60,547 nt of DNA, taken from the NCBI RefSeq assembly GCF_003946245.1, contig NZ_RHNN01000023.1, forward strand, positions 1-60,547, read 5' to 3'. The notes beneath the pieces are model-generated. The model did not search any database. It was not told the DNA's origin and saw only the letters and a program-made list of their open reading frames with translations. The stretch comes from Levilactobacillus cerevisiae (lineage in GTDB: Bacteria > Bacillota > Bacilli > Lactobacillales > Lactobacillaceae). The position numbers were made by a program, and so were the translations under genes. Positions 7,506 to 15,627 of this stretch are shown here, piece after piece; positions within the stretch are counted from its first letter, which is position 1; each line of letters starts with the position of its first letter.

Positions 7506-9137
7506 TTAACTCATTTGCAAATCACGTCGGCGGTAGCCCACCCAACCGATGATGACGAGGCCAATGGCCAGGACAATCATCCAGCTAAAGGTGGTCCAGT
7601 TGACGTCGTGTAGGGGAACTCGGGTCATCCAGCCAGTGGGCGTAATTTTTTCAGTCCACTTCGGTAACTTCAGCAGGCTGCCCATGTAGACGCTGATAAA
7701 GCCCAGCGCGAGGTAGAACCAACTGAACGCCTTCACCCGCGGCCAGCAGCCGACTAATAAGACGGTGAGGGCGAGGAAGACCCAGATTTCGGGTAACTGA
7801 GCGGCAATGCCTTGCCAGAACTCAGCGGCACTGATGCCGTCTGTCGTGTGCGTCAGACTGGCATCCCCCATGACCACAATGCCGCCCAGACCGCCAATGA
7901 AGGCCAGTGTACTAGTGACAAAGGCAATTCCCACGTAACTAAAGAGCAGGTGGGTCCGACTCAGTGGTCGGGCGTACAGGGCCTCCAGCCAGCCACGCGT
8001 CTCGTCGGTGTGCACCTTTAGAATCAGCTGCATCCCGGGGATGATGGCGACGGCGGCCATGACGATCGACAGGAGTGACGTGAAGCTCAACAGCACCTGA
8101 TGGTTGGCCTCGTGGACCATGGCCGAGCCAAAGACCTGTTGCATGGTCGGGTTGGTTTTCAAAATATCCCCAATCGTATTGAAGACGGTGCCATAGGCAA
8201 TCCCAAAGATAATGACCGCGACGATCCAGGCGATAATCACGTTGCGTTGGCGCCGCCAAACCAGGCTGGCGGGACCCCGGAGAAGGGCCGACGCGTGATC
8301 ACGACCGGGTCGCGTGGTGATGGCACCGGCGCCCAAGTCGCGGTGGTTATTGGCAAGAAAGGCCAGCCACAACAGGATTGCGGCAAGACCCAGGCTTAAC
8401 CAAATTGGGGACCAGTGCGGGTTATTGTAAGGGGCGAGCTTTTCCACCCAACCCAGAGGTGACCACCAGGTGAGCTTGGGGTGTTGTACGTCCGTAATCA
8501 TCCGGGCAAGGTAGCTGACGCCAAATAGCGTGTAGGCCAGGCCGGTGGCGCTGGAAGAGTGATCCGCCACTTGGGCGGTCAATAGGCCCAGCATCCCGAA
8601 TAGCAGGCCGGTAGCGGCCAAGCCCAACCCAATCAGCCAGTTACCCTCGGTGCTGGCACCAGGCATGTTAGCGGCGCTTAAACCGAGACTGTAGAGCACA
8701 CCCAGGACACCGTTCACCAAGATGAGTTCACTGGCAGCGGCTGCCAAGGGCGCTAAGGTCCCGACGGCGTGGGCGCGGACCAATTCCGTAATACCCAAGT
8801 CCTCTTCGGCACGGGTCGCGTGAACACTGAGGGCCAGGTTCATAACCACTTGAATCAAGGCCATAAACAGCAGCATTTCGTTGGCAAAGATTTCTGCCGT
8901 GGTGACCTTACCCGTGAAGGAAAAGGCGCCAAACATGGCGATAATTCCGGGACTCTCCAGCGTGCTCTTGATGGCGTTGATTTCGCTGGTGGAGCCGTAA
9001 ATATCTTCAAACTTCCAGGCGACACTGGCCATTAGGGCCGCGAGGAGGACAATCCACATGAGAATCCGGAACCGATCCCGCCGAAAGTTCAGGCGAATCA
9101 GCTGACCGGTACGTCCAAAACGAGACATGGTCGTCAC
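7506..9137 (-). CDS. ABC exporter membrane subunit
   Basis: This 543-residue integral membrane protein has roughly a dozen hydrophobic segments in two similar halves, the layout of large ABC-2-type exporter permeases that act with a single ATPase. Its start codon overlaps the end of the ATPase gene by four bases, so the two subunits are translationally coupled. With a divergent TetR gene next door, the pair most likely exports a toxic compound such as an antibiotic or tetronasin-like ionophore. That role is inferred from context, not from a substrate-specific motif. Confidence 0.85.
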   Translation of the reverse strand: MTTMSRFGRTGQLIRLNFRRDRFRILMWIVLLAALMASVAWKFEDIYGSTSEINAIKSTLESPGIIAMFGAFSFTGKVTTAEIFANEMLLFMALIQVVMNLALSVHATRAEEDLGITELVRAHAVGTLAPLAAAASELILVNGVLGVLYSLGLSAANMPGASTEGNWLIGLGLAATGLLFGMLGLLTAQVADHSSSATGLAYTLFGVSYLARMITDVQHPKLTWWSPLGWVEKLAPYNNPHWSPIWLSLGLAAILLWLAFLANNHRDLGAGAITTRPGRDHASALLRGPASLVWRRQRNVIIAWIVAVIIFGIAYGTVFNTIGDILKTNPTMQQVFGSAMVHEANHQVLLSFTSLLSIVMAAVAIIPGMQLILKVHTDETRGWLEALYARPLSRTHLLFSYVGIAFVTSTLAFIGGLGGIVVMGDASLTHTTDGISAAEFWQGIAAQLPEIWVFLALTVLLVGCWPRVKAFSWFYLALGFISVYMGSLLKLPKWTEKITPTGWMTRVPLHDVNWTTFSWMIVLAIGLVIIGWVGYRRRDLQMS

Positions 9138-10027
9138 TCCTTTCCCGTGTAGTAGTGCATGAAAAGGTCTTCCAACGTGGGTGGGGTACTTTGCAAGGCG
9201 ACAACTTGATGTTGGGCCAACGTGCTCATCACGGCACTGAGGTGTTCATCTTCAACGGAGAACTGCCATTCACGAGGCGCGTGGCCGACTTCGACCCCAT
9301 GCACGCCGGGGAGGCTGGTGACATCGAAGTCATCGCCTAACGTGACGGTAATCATGGTCCGCGTCAAGTGCCGCATCTCCGCCAGGCTGCCGGTCTCAAT
9401 GATTTGCCCTTCGCGGATAATCCCGATCCGATCGCACATGCGCTCAACCTCGGATAAAATGTGACTGGAGAGCAGCACCGCCTTGCCAGCGGCTTTGAGC
9501 GCCATGACCGCGTCTTGAAAGATCCGTTCGTTTAACGGGTCCAAGCCAGAGGTGGGTTCGTCAAAAATATAAAAATCGGCGTCTTGTGAGAAGGCCGCGA
9601 TCAAGGCGACCTTCTGCCGGTTTCCTTTGGAATAGGTCCGCGCCTTCTTGGTGGTGTCTAAGCCGAACTGCTTAATCAGGTCGTCCGTCTTGGCAGTGTG
9701 GGCCGTGCCGTTCATCTTAAGGAGGAGATCAATGATTTCCCCGCCAGTCAGATTGGGCCAGAGGTAGACGTCGCCAGGCACATAAGCCAGTCGTTGGTGA
9801 ATCGCAACGCTGGCGGACCAAACATTTTGGCCAAAGATGGTGGCGTCACCGCTGGAAGCCCGGATAATGCCTAATAAGACCCGAATAGTGGTCGACTTTC
9901 CCGCGCCGTTGGGGCCAATAAAACCAAAGACCTCACCGGGACGCACGTCAAACGTAATGTCTTTTAACGCTTGAAAGTGGCCAAATTTTTTTTGTAAATG
10001 GTTAATCTGAAGCACAGGATTTGTCAT
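9134..10027 (-). CDS. ABC exporter ATP-binding subunit
   Basis: This 297-residue cytoplasmic ATPase powers the membrane subunit encoded just after it. Walker A is GPNGAGKST, the signature loop is the variant YSKGNRQKV, and Walker B with the D-loop reads IFDEPTSGLD. The C-terminal third resembles the extension of drug-export ATPases. The start is set at the ATG whose upstream GAGGAGGGG is well placed. An upstream in-frame GTG at 10045 lies inside that ribosome site and is rejected. The divergent TetR gene is its likely repressor, and a cre-like site lies between promoter and start. Confidence 0.92.
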   Translation of the reverse strand: MTNPVLQINHLQKKFGHFQALKDITFDVRPGEVFGFIGPNGAGKSTTIRVLLGIIRASSGDATIFGQNVWSASVAIHQRLAYVPGDVYLWPNLTGGEIIDLLLKMNGTAHTAKTDDLIKQFGLDTTKKARTYSKGNRQKVALIAAFSQDADFYIFDEPTSGLDPLNERIFQDAVMALKAAGKAVLLSSHILSEVERMCDRIGIIREGQIIETGSLAEMRHLTRTMITVTLGDDFDVTSLPGVHGVEVGHAPREWQFSVEDEHLSAVMSTLAQHQVVALQSTPPTLEDLFMHYYTGKE

Positions 10028-10050
10028 GAGTAATCCCCTCCTCACAGTTT

Positions 10051-10126
10051 TAAAATCGTTTACATCGTAAGCCCCTAGTCACCGAAAGTCAACGAAAAGG
10101 TGAACTTTTGTATAAAAATAGTTCAC
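10051..10126. promoter_or_regulatory. Divergent control region of the ABC exporter and tetR
   Basis: GTGAAC (10100-10105) and GTTCAC (10121-10126) form an inverted repeat that could be a TetR operator. TAAAATCGTTTACA at 10051-10064, read on the minus strand, matches the cre consensus at all but one defined position. Both assignments are inference from sequence alone. Confidence 0.4.
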
Positions 10127-10203
10127 TAAAATTAAATTCTTACCTAATTTGCGGTATGATAAACTAAACAGTAGCGATAGTGGACTAGGGGTGGTGAAGA
10201 GAA

Positions 10204-10842
10204 ATGGCAACCAATCAGGAACGGAAGGCACATCAACGGCAGGCAATCTTGGCGGCAGGTGTGACCCTCTTTACCCGGGATGGCTACAAGGCCACGCACA
10301 TCAAAGACGTGGCGGACGAGGCGGGCGTGTCCCAGGTGACTCTCTATAAATATTTTGATAGTAAGTTGAGCTTGGGACATCAGGTCGTGATTGAAATCAT
10401 CAATCAGGGTTACGCTGATTTTCAAAAGCTGATTGACGACCAACAGCTGACCTTTCCGGAAATTATCCAGACGATGATGATCAATAAAGTACAAATGGGC
10501 GCCAAGATTCATTCGGACTTCTACCAATTTGTGACGGATGAAATGCAAAGTAAATTAGGTAGTACGGTCGTCAGAGAAGCCTATGATAGTGGTGAGAAGA
10601 CATTCTGGGACTCGGTCGTTGCCCGCGGTCGCGCGGCAGGGATGATCAATCCGGACATCTCTAACCAGGCATTACTGCTATACTTAAACATGTACGTCTC
10701 CTATATGAGCACGGCAGATATTGAACCGGCGACGTATAAGAAATTGGGCGAGCAACTACTCCACCTCTTTTTCTACGGTTTCGTTGGGGTGCCACCAACG
10801 GACGCGTCGCCAACAGACCCTAAGCAGGAGGACAAGTCATGA
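10204..10842 (+). CDS. TetR-family regulator of the ABC exporter
   Basis: This 212-residue protein has a TetR DNA-binding domain (about 12-58: HIKDVADEAGVSQVTLYKYF) and a helical ligand domain ending in an acidic tail. It is transcribed away from the ABC exporter operon, and the shared intergenic region contains the inverted repeat GTGAAC/GTTCAC, which suggests that it represses the exporter. AGGGGTGGTGAAGAG precedes the ATG. Its last four bases overlap the start of the HD-domain gene, so the two are made from one transcript. Confidence 0.87.
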   Translation: MATNQERKAHQRQAILAAGVTLFTRDGYKATHIKDVADEAGVSQVTLYKYFDSKLSLGHQVVIEIINQGYADFQKLIDDQQLTFPEIIQTMMINKVQMGAKIHSDFYQFVTDEMQSKLGSTVVREAYDSGEKTFWDSVVARGRAAGMINPDISNQALLLYLNMYVSYMSTADIEPATYKKLGEQLLHLFFYGFVGVPPTDASPTDPKQEDKS

Positions 10843-11498
10843 CAGAAACCACAATTTTAACCGCAGTACGTCAATTTTCGCAAGCCAAAATGGGGGATGA
10901 CGAGACCGGCCACGGCTTCGATCACATCCAACGGGTCGTGGGCCTCGCCGACCGCATTAGCCAGTCGTACCCCGCGGCCGATCACTTGGAAACACTGACC
11001 GCCGCCTACCTCCACGATGTCATTGATGAAAAATTAGTCGCTGACACCGCCGCAGCCAGTGCGGAAGTCCGTCAGTTCTTGACTGACCAGGATTTTACGT
11101 CTGCGCAAATCGACACGATTTTTCTGATTATGGACAATATGTCTTACCACAAGACGCTGGATGGCACGGCCAAACCGTTGCCACTGGAAGGCCAAATCGT
11201 GCAGGATGCCGATCGCCTCGACGCCATTGGGGCCATTGGGATTTCCCGGGCGATTTACTTTGGTGGTCACTTTGGCGAAAAGATTTATGATCCAGCCGTG
11301 AAGCCGCGCACGGAGATGACCCACGCCGAGTACCGGAATCTGGATAACGAAACCATCATCAACCATTTCTACGAAAAACTCTTAACGCTCAAGGACCTGA
11401 TGAATACGACGGCGGCCAAGCAGTTAGCCGAACACCGCCAGCAGGTGATGTTAGACTTTTTAGCCGAATATAAAGCCGAATGGAACGCGGAAGCTTAG
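10839..11498 (+). CDS. HD-domain phosphohydrolase
   Basis: This 219-residue HD-superfamily protein has the metal ligands His29 in HGFDH, His59-Asp60 in YLHDV, and an aspartate in QDADRLDA. These define the YedJ-like branch of small HD phosphohydrolases, which act on phosphomonoesters or nucleotides; the true substrate is not known. Translation is coupled to the upstream tetR through an ATGA overlap, which follows an AGGAGG inside the tetR end. A terminator stem overlaps the stop codon. Confidence 0.88.
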   Translation: MTETTILTAVRQFSQAKMGDDETGHGFDHIQRVVGLADRISQSYPAADHLETLTAAYLHDVIDEKLVADTAAASAEVRQFLTDQDFTSAQIDTIFLIMDNMSYHKTLDGTAKPLPLEGQIVQDADRLDAIGAIGISRAIYFGGHFGEKIYDPAVKPRTEMTHAEYRNLDNETIINHFYEKLLTLKDLMNTTAAKQLAEHRQQVMLDFLAEYKAEWNAEA

Positions 11499-11515
11499 GC
11501 TCCCGCGTTTTTATT
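11484..11515 (+). terminator. Terminator overlapping the HD gene stop
   Basis: AACGCGG pairs with CCGCGTT, followed by TTTATTTT. The left arm is coding sequence. Confidence 0.75.
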
Positions 11516-11613
11516 TTGCCGTGAAAACGATTTAATTCAAATTGACCAATGCAATTCCCTCCGAAAATGCGTATCATGGATAGTAATGCTAAATTTAGAG
11601 AGAAGAGATTGAC

Positions 11614-13017
11614 TTGCAAACGACTGTCCGCCCCGAGAAGGTGCCCCGGGGAAACCTGATCGCCATCTTCGCGATTGCCTTGATGGCTTTCTTGGGAATT
11701 CTAGTGGAAACGTCCATGAACGTGGCGTTTCCCACACTGATGAAACAGATGCACGTGTCGCTGAATACCGTGCAATGGATCACGACTGGGTACCTCCTGA
11801 CCGTGGCGTTACTCATGATTACGTCGGCCTTTTTGAAACAACGCTTCAAGAACAAGCAATTATTCGTGGCTGCCGCGTTGGCATTTATTCTCGGCGATTT
11901 AATTTGTGCGCTCGCAACTAACTTTCCAATCTTATTGATTGGCCGGCTGATTCAAGCGGGGTGTGCGGGGCTCGCGATTCCGTTAATGTTTAACATCGTG
12001 GTTGAAAGTGTACCGCGCTCCCGGCTCGGTTTTTACATGGGGATGGCCGGTTTGATTCTCATGATTGCGCCAGCGAGTGGGCCCACGTTCGGTGGTATCA
12101 TGGTTTACCTGGCCAACTGGCGGATGATCTTTTGGTCCACCATGCCGGTTGAAATCATCATCTTGGTCTTGGGCCTGGGTGGGATTAAACAATTCTCGCC
12201 GGTCCAGCAGGTGAAATTCAATTGGGGCCAGTTCTTATTGCTGGCGGTGGCCTTCATCAGTTTCACCCTTGGCCTGAACAGCGTGTCGACGGCCGGCGCA
12301 CTCAGTTGGGAGTTTCTCGGTGGCGTGGGCTTGGCACTCGTGGCCATCTGGGGCTACATCGCGTTGGCCAAACACAGCGAGCATCAACTGTTGAAACTGG
12401 AAATTTTCAAGAATCCAGTTTTCACCTACAGCTTCTTTGCCTACTTCATCCTACAATTTTGTAATATTGGGATTAACTTTGCCCTGCCAAACTACGCGCA
12501 GATTGTGGTGGGCGCGACGTCGTTGATTGGGGGCTTAATGCTGTTGCCCGGCAGTCTGATCACGGCGATCCTGCAACCGTGGTTCGGCCACTTGCTGGAT
12601 GAACACGGCGCGCGGTTGCCAATTCTAATGGGGAGTACGTTGTTTCTGATTGCGGCGCTGGTCTTCACCATTTTCGGACGGCACCTCAGCATCGTGGTGA
12701 TTTCGGTCATGTATATCGTCTTTAGTATTGGGCGGTCGATGGCTTTTAGTAACACGCTGACCAACGGGTTAAAGGAGGTTGACATGAGTCAACGGGCCGA
12801 CGCCAATGCCATTTACAATACCGGGCAACAGTTTGCCGGTTCAATTGGAACCACGATTCTGGCGGCCCTGATGTCAGTGGTTAAAGTCAGCGGTATGTCT
12901 TACGCCCACGAGACGGCGATTGGGAGTCAGCTGGCGTTTGGCCTGATTTTAATTCTCAGTGTCGTGAACTTTGGTTTTTATGCCATTGTGTTCCGTTATC
13001 AAAAAAATGATAAATAG
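11614..13017 (+). CDS. MFS multidrug exporter, DHA2 (EmrB/QacA) family
   Basis: This 467-residue membrane transporter has about 14 predicted helices, typical of the DHA2 drug:proton antiporters. Motifs include LVETSMNVAFPTLM in helix 1 and WITTGYLL in helix 2. The start is TTG, with the purine stretch GAGAAGAGA about seven bases upstream as a modest ribosome site; no better start is seen. A cre-like sequence with one mismatch (11522-11535) lies upstream. No regulator is adjacent on the same strand. It ends in a terminator shared with the convergent DUF3278 gene. Confidence 0.88.
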   Translation: MQTTVRPEKVPRGNLIAIFAIALMAFLGILVETSMNVAFPTLMKQMHVSLNTVQWITTGYLLTVALLMITSAFLKQRFKNKQLFVAAALAFILGDLICALATNFPILLIGRLIQAGCAGLAIPLMFNIVVESVPRSRLGFYMGMAGLILMIAPASGPTFGGIMVYLANWRMIFWSTMPVEIIILVLGLGGIKQFSPVQQVKFNWGQFLLLAVAFISFTLGLNSVSTAGALSWEFLGGVGLALVAIWGYIALAKHSEHQLLKLEIFKNPVFTYSFFAYFILQFCNIGINFALPNYAQIVVGATSLIGGLMLLPGSLITAILQPWFGHLLDEHGARLPILMGSTLFLIAALVFTIFGRHLSIVVISVMYIVFSIGRSMAFSNTLTNGLKEVDMSQRADANAIYNTGQQFAGSIGTTILAALMSVVKVSGMSYAHETAIGSQLAFGLILILSVVNFGFYAIVFRYQKNDK

Positions 13018-13021
13018 CCGC

Positions 13022-13070
13022 AAAAAGGCGTCACGCTAATCTGGTTTTCTCAGAGAAGGTGACGCCTTTG
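13022..13070. terminator. Bidirectional terminator
   Basis: AAAGGCGTCAC pairs with GTGACGCCTTT. The T-run is better on the minus strand. It separates the convergent MFS and DUF3278 genes. Confidence 0.8.
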
Positions 13071-13078
13071 GTGACTGC

Positions 13079-13606
13079 TCATTGTTTCTTTAGGCGCACG
13101 AGGTCGATCAGGCCCATGAAGACGCCAAAGAAAACACCGCTGACCACGGCACCCTGAATATTATGGCTAGAAGTCAAGCCTTGCATCAGGGGCGTTTTGT
13201 CAAAAAGGGTGTCAAGAAAAGCCTGTTCCAAGTACATGAAGATGCCAAAATACAGCGTCAGACCGATGGCGACCCACAGGATGTGCCAGCGAGCAGCTGC
13301 CATATCTTTGGCCGAAACTTCATGATCCGTCAGGTGGGCTCGCCGACTAGCAGTCATGATGTAAGGACAAATGATCAAGGCAATAAAAGCAACGTTGAAC
13401 ATAATTAGACCGGCCAAGGCGGTTTCGGGCGCGGTCGTTGCCCAAAATAAGGCGACGAGGGGGCCTAGAAAAAGAGCTGGCAGGCAGAATAGCATGGCGT
13501 TAGTGCCGATACGGTTAGCCTCTTGGCGTTTATACTCGTCGAAATCCCCGCTGATATTGAAAAAGTGCTTAACAACTCTATCACGAAAACTTTCCCCGTT
13601 TTTCAT
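13079..13606 (-). CDS. DUF3278-like membrane protein
   Basis: This 175-residue protein has a charged N-terminus (about 45 residues), two membrane helices, a loop, and two further helices near the C-terminus. It resembles the DUF3278 family, which in lactic acid bacteria is regularly encoded directly behind a small XRE regulator, as here. The start is the ATG with TGGGAGGA upstream; an earlier in-frame ATG lies within the preceding gene. The XRE stop is two bases before it, so the two are one operon. The function is unknown. Confidence 0.75.
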   Translation of the reverse strand: MKNGESFRDRVVKHFFNISGDFDEYKRQEANRIGTNAMLFCLPALFLGPLVALFWATTAPETALAGLIMFNVAFIALIICPYIMTASRRAHLTDHEVSAKDMAAARWHILWVAIGLTLYFGIFMYLEQAFLDTLFDKTPLMQGLTSSHNIQGAVVSGVFFGVFMGLIDLVRLKKQ

Positions 13607-13608
13607 GA

Positions 13609-13797
13609 TTATTCCTCCCAGAATAAGTGATTGAGATCCGTGTGGAGGGCTTTGGCTAGCCGTAAACACAGGTCAAGTGATGGATTGTATTTATCATTTT
13701 CTACCAGGTTAATGGTTTGCCGTGCCACCGTAACTTGTTGTGCCAATTCAAACTGCGTGAGGCCGGCTTGCTTGCGATAGTCTTTGACCCGGTTCAC
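13609..13797 (-). CDS. Small XRE-family (Cro/CI) regulator
   Basis: This 62-residue protein is little more than a helix-turn-helix (RKQAGLTQFELAQQVTVARQTI) with the typical VENDKYNPSL ending. The start is set at GTG because AAAGGAGG lies seven bases before it; a TTG two codons earlier is almost inside the ribosome site. The promoter TTGACA, 17 bp, TATTCT is overlapped by TGTCA-N8-TGACW palindromes, pointing to self-repression. It is co-transcribed with the DUF3278 membrane protein, whose presence may modulate the regulator. Confidence 0.87.
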   Translation of the reverse strand: MNRVKDYRKQAGLTQFELAQQVTVARQTINLVENDKYNPSLDLCLRLAKALHTDLNHLFWEE

Positions 13798-13816
13798 GGT
13801 CAACCCTCCTTTGAAA

Positions 13817-13880
13817 TGTCAGATATATATGACACTTTAAGAATAGCGACCTTGTCCCGAAATGTCAATTATATATGACT
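13817..13880 (-). promoter_or_regulatory. XRE promoter with two operator palindromes
   Basis: TGTCAGATATATATGACA (13817-13834) and TGTCAATTATATATGACT (13863-13880) are two copies of one dyad, 46 bp apart centre to centre. On the minus strand the second includes the TTGACA -35 box, and TATTCT follows after 17 bp. Confidence 0.75.
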
Positions 13881-13953
13881 TTTAGCGTGGAAAATTGGGC
13901 GAGATATTGGTAAGCTAAGGATGATCGATTAATTCAGCAGGGGAGCAATGGGT

Positions 13954-14757
13954 ATGCAAGTAAAACAGGTATTACGGGGATTCATGATTTTACTCGTTTC
14001 AGCGAGCTTAGTGGGGTGTACAGCGCAGGCACCGGGCTATCGCGGGCAACGAACGATTAAAACGGGCCAGCTACGCGCAACCACATTTTCGCTGGTGGCT
14101 AGCGCAGAGAACTCGACCACTAATTACCGCCAGCAGTACGGGTACATTGAGGATATCGGGGATGGTCGCGGCTATACGGCCGGTATTATTGGTTTCACCT
14201 CTGGCACGGGAGATCTGCGTGAAGTTGTTCAGCGGTACACGCACTTGAAGACGGGCCATAACGGGTTGAAACGCTATTTGCCAGCTTTACGGCGGGTGAA
14301 TGGGACGGCCTCGCACGCTGGCTTGGGGCCACGGTTCGTCAAGGCCTGGCGTCAAGCGGCCAAGGACTCCCAAATGGTGCGGGCCCAGGATGCCATTTTG
14401 AATCGGCAATACCTGCGGCCGATATTGAAAGCAGCTAAGCAGGACAATCTCAGTCCGTTGGGGCAGTATATCTACTATGATGCCATCGTGGTCCACGGCC
14501 CGGGAGCGGACAAGAGTAGTTTCGGGGGAATCCGACGCCGCGCGAAGCAGTTGGCCAAGACGCCGAGTCAGGGCGGCAACCAGGCGCGGTATCTACGCGC
14601 GTTCTTGAAGGCCCGTACCCGCGTGATGAAACAGGAGGCCGCTCATAAAGATTTGTCGCGGCTTGAGGTGCAGCGTCAGTTTATTAAGGATGGTAATTAT
14701 CAACTAAAACGGCCGTTGCATTGGCGGATGTATGGGGATCGGTATCAGTTGAAGTAA
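13954..14757 (+). CDS. Lipoprotein GH46 chitosanase
   Basis: This 267-residue protein matches glycoside hydrolase family 46, which cuts chitosan between glucosamine units. A lipoprotein signal ends in LVGC with Cys22, so the enzyme should be tethered to the outer face of the membrane. The family signature runs from SAENS to GFTSGTGD. The presumed catalytic pair is Glu52 and Asp70, 18 residues apart as in Streptomyces N174 chitosanase (Glu22/Asp40). The start at 13954 leaves eight bases after AGGGGAG; an ATG six bases earlier is too close. It has a terminator of its own. A role on chitosan or on de-N-acetylated wall glycans is inference. Confidence 0.88.
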   Translation: MQVKQVLRGFMILLVSASLVGCTAQAPGYRGQRTIKTGQLRATTFSLVASAENSTTNYRQQYGYIEDIGDGRGYTAGIIGFTSGTGDLREVVQRYTHLKTGHNGLKRYLPALRRVNGTASHAGLGPRFVKAWRQAAKDSQMVRAQDAILNRQYLRPILKAAKQDNLSPLGQYIYYDAIVVHGPGADKSSFGGIRRRAKQLAKTPSQGGNQARYLRAFLKARTRVMKQEAAHKDLSRLEVQRQFIKDGNYQLKRPLHWRMYGDRYQLK

Positions 14758-14808
14758 GTAAAAGTCCTAGGCTACTCTGTGTTGGCAGAGCGGCCCAGGA
14801 CTTTTTTG
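14758..14808 (+). terminator. Terminator of the chitosanase gene
   Basis: AAAAGTCCT pairs with AGGACTTTT, with CTCTG/CAGAG as an inner stem and a T-run. Confidence 0.85.
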
Positions 14809-14812
14809 AATT

Positions 14813-15010
14813 TTAGAAGAGGCACAATTGGGTGTCATAGCCATCCGGGTTCAGGGTGATCAGGCGGGCACCACGGGCTAATGAACCATAAGTGTTATAG
14901 CCCGTGACGTTGCCGTAATTGAGACCGATGCCACGAAAGGGCTTGTGGCGAACGTGATTAGCACCCGATTTTATCGCACCAGTTACCGACAATCCCGAGA
15001 AGGTTACCCA
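14813..15010 (-). pseudogene. 3' remnant of a lost gene
   Basis: On the minus strand 65 codons stay open to a stop, but the frame is closed by TAA just upstream and has no start or ribosome site. The translated end includes NYGNVTGYNTYGS, ARGARLITLNPDGY and a terminal QLCLF, which reads like a real protein C-terminus. It reminds me of C-termini of lactobacillar calcineurin-like phosphoesterases, but that identification is weak. The rest of the gene is gone, replaced by the Nudix promoter region. Confidence 0.5.
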
Positions 15011-15061
15011 TTAAGGTAAGCCTTGTGATGATAGGAAAAAGTAATTTGAATAATTAGAACG

Positions 15062-15090
15062 TTGACATCAAAACTTAATTGTAGTCTAAT
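15062..15090 (+). promoter_or_regulatory. Promoter of the Nudix gene
   Basis: TTGACA (15062-15067) and TCTAAT (15085-15090) are 17 bp apart, in an AT-rich stretch just before the gene. Confidence 0.7.
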
Positions 15091-15125
15091 AATATGAAAC
15101 ATATAAACCAGAAGGAAGTCTGTTC

Positions 15126-15587
15126 ATGCCAGATTATATTCAAGCTATCCGTGCCCAGGTGGGCCATAAACCGATCATTCTAACCTTTGCGGGTGGGATC
15201 TTGGTAGATTCAAAGGGGCGGGTCCTTTTGCAAAAGCGATCTGACTTTAATCGCTGGGGACTACCGGGTGGGGCGCTGGAATTGGGGGAATCAGCCAGTG
15301 CCGCTTGTATCCGGGAGTTTCGAGAGGAGACCGGGTTGACGGTTGCTGTGAGGGGGCTATTAGGTATTTCTACCGACCAGATTCAGCGTTATCCCAATGA
15401 AGACGTGGTGCAGGCAGTTGTCCTGACCTTTATGGTGGAACACGTCGCAGGAAAACTAGCAGCGACCAGTTCAGAAACCTTAGCGCTGAAGTATTTTGAC
15501 CAAGCGCATTTACCGCCCATGCTAAATGCCCAGCACGAGCAGGGGTTAAAGGACTATTTTACCGGGAATATTCCTTGGTATGACTAA
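15126..15587 (+). CDS. Nudix hydrolase
   Basis: This 153-residue cytoplasmic pyrophosphohydrolase has a perfect Nudix box (GX5EX7REUXEEXGU), from GALELGE to REFREETGL, at about residues 50-72. Such enzymes remove pyrophosphate from nucleoside diphosphates linked to another group, often as house-cleaning. The N-terminal IRAQVGHKPIIL is common to a Firmicutes branch of unknown substrate. A good promoter lies upstream and GAAGGAAG precedes the ATG. It is monocistronic and convergent with the next gene. Confidence 0.9.
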   Translation: MPDYIQAIRAQVGHKPIILTFAGGILVDSKGRVLLQKRSDFNRWGLPGGALELGESASAACIREFREETGLTVAVRGLLGISTDQIQRYPNEDVVQAVVLTFMVEHVAGKLAATSSETLALKYFDQAHLPPMLNAQHEQGLKDYFTGNIPWYD

Positions 15588-15597
15588 CCAGCGCACG

Positions 15598-15626
15598 AAA
15601 AAACCGTGGCCAACCCGACCACGGTT
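15598..15626. terminator. Terminator between convergent genes
   Basis: AACCGTGGCC... pairs with ...ACCACGGTT. The T-run is best for the minus-strand gene. Confidence 0.75.
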
Positions 15627-15627
15627 C

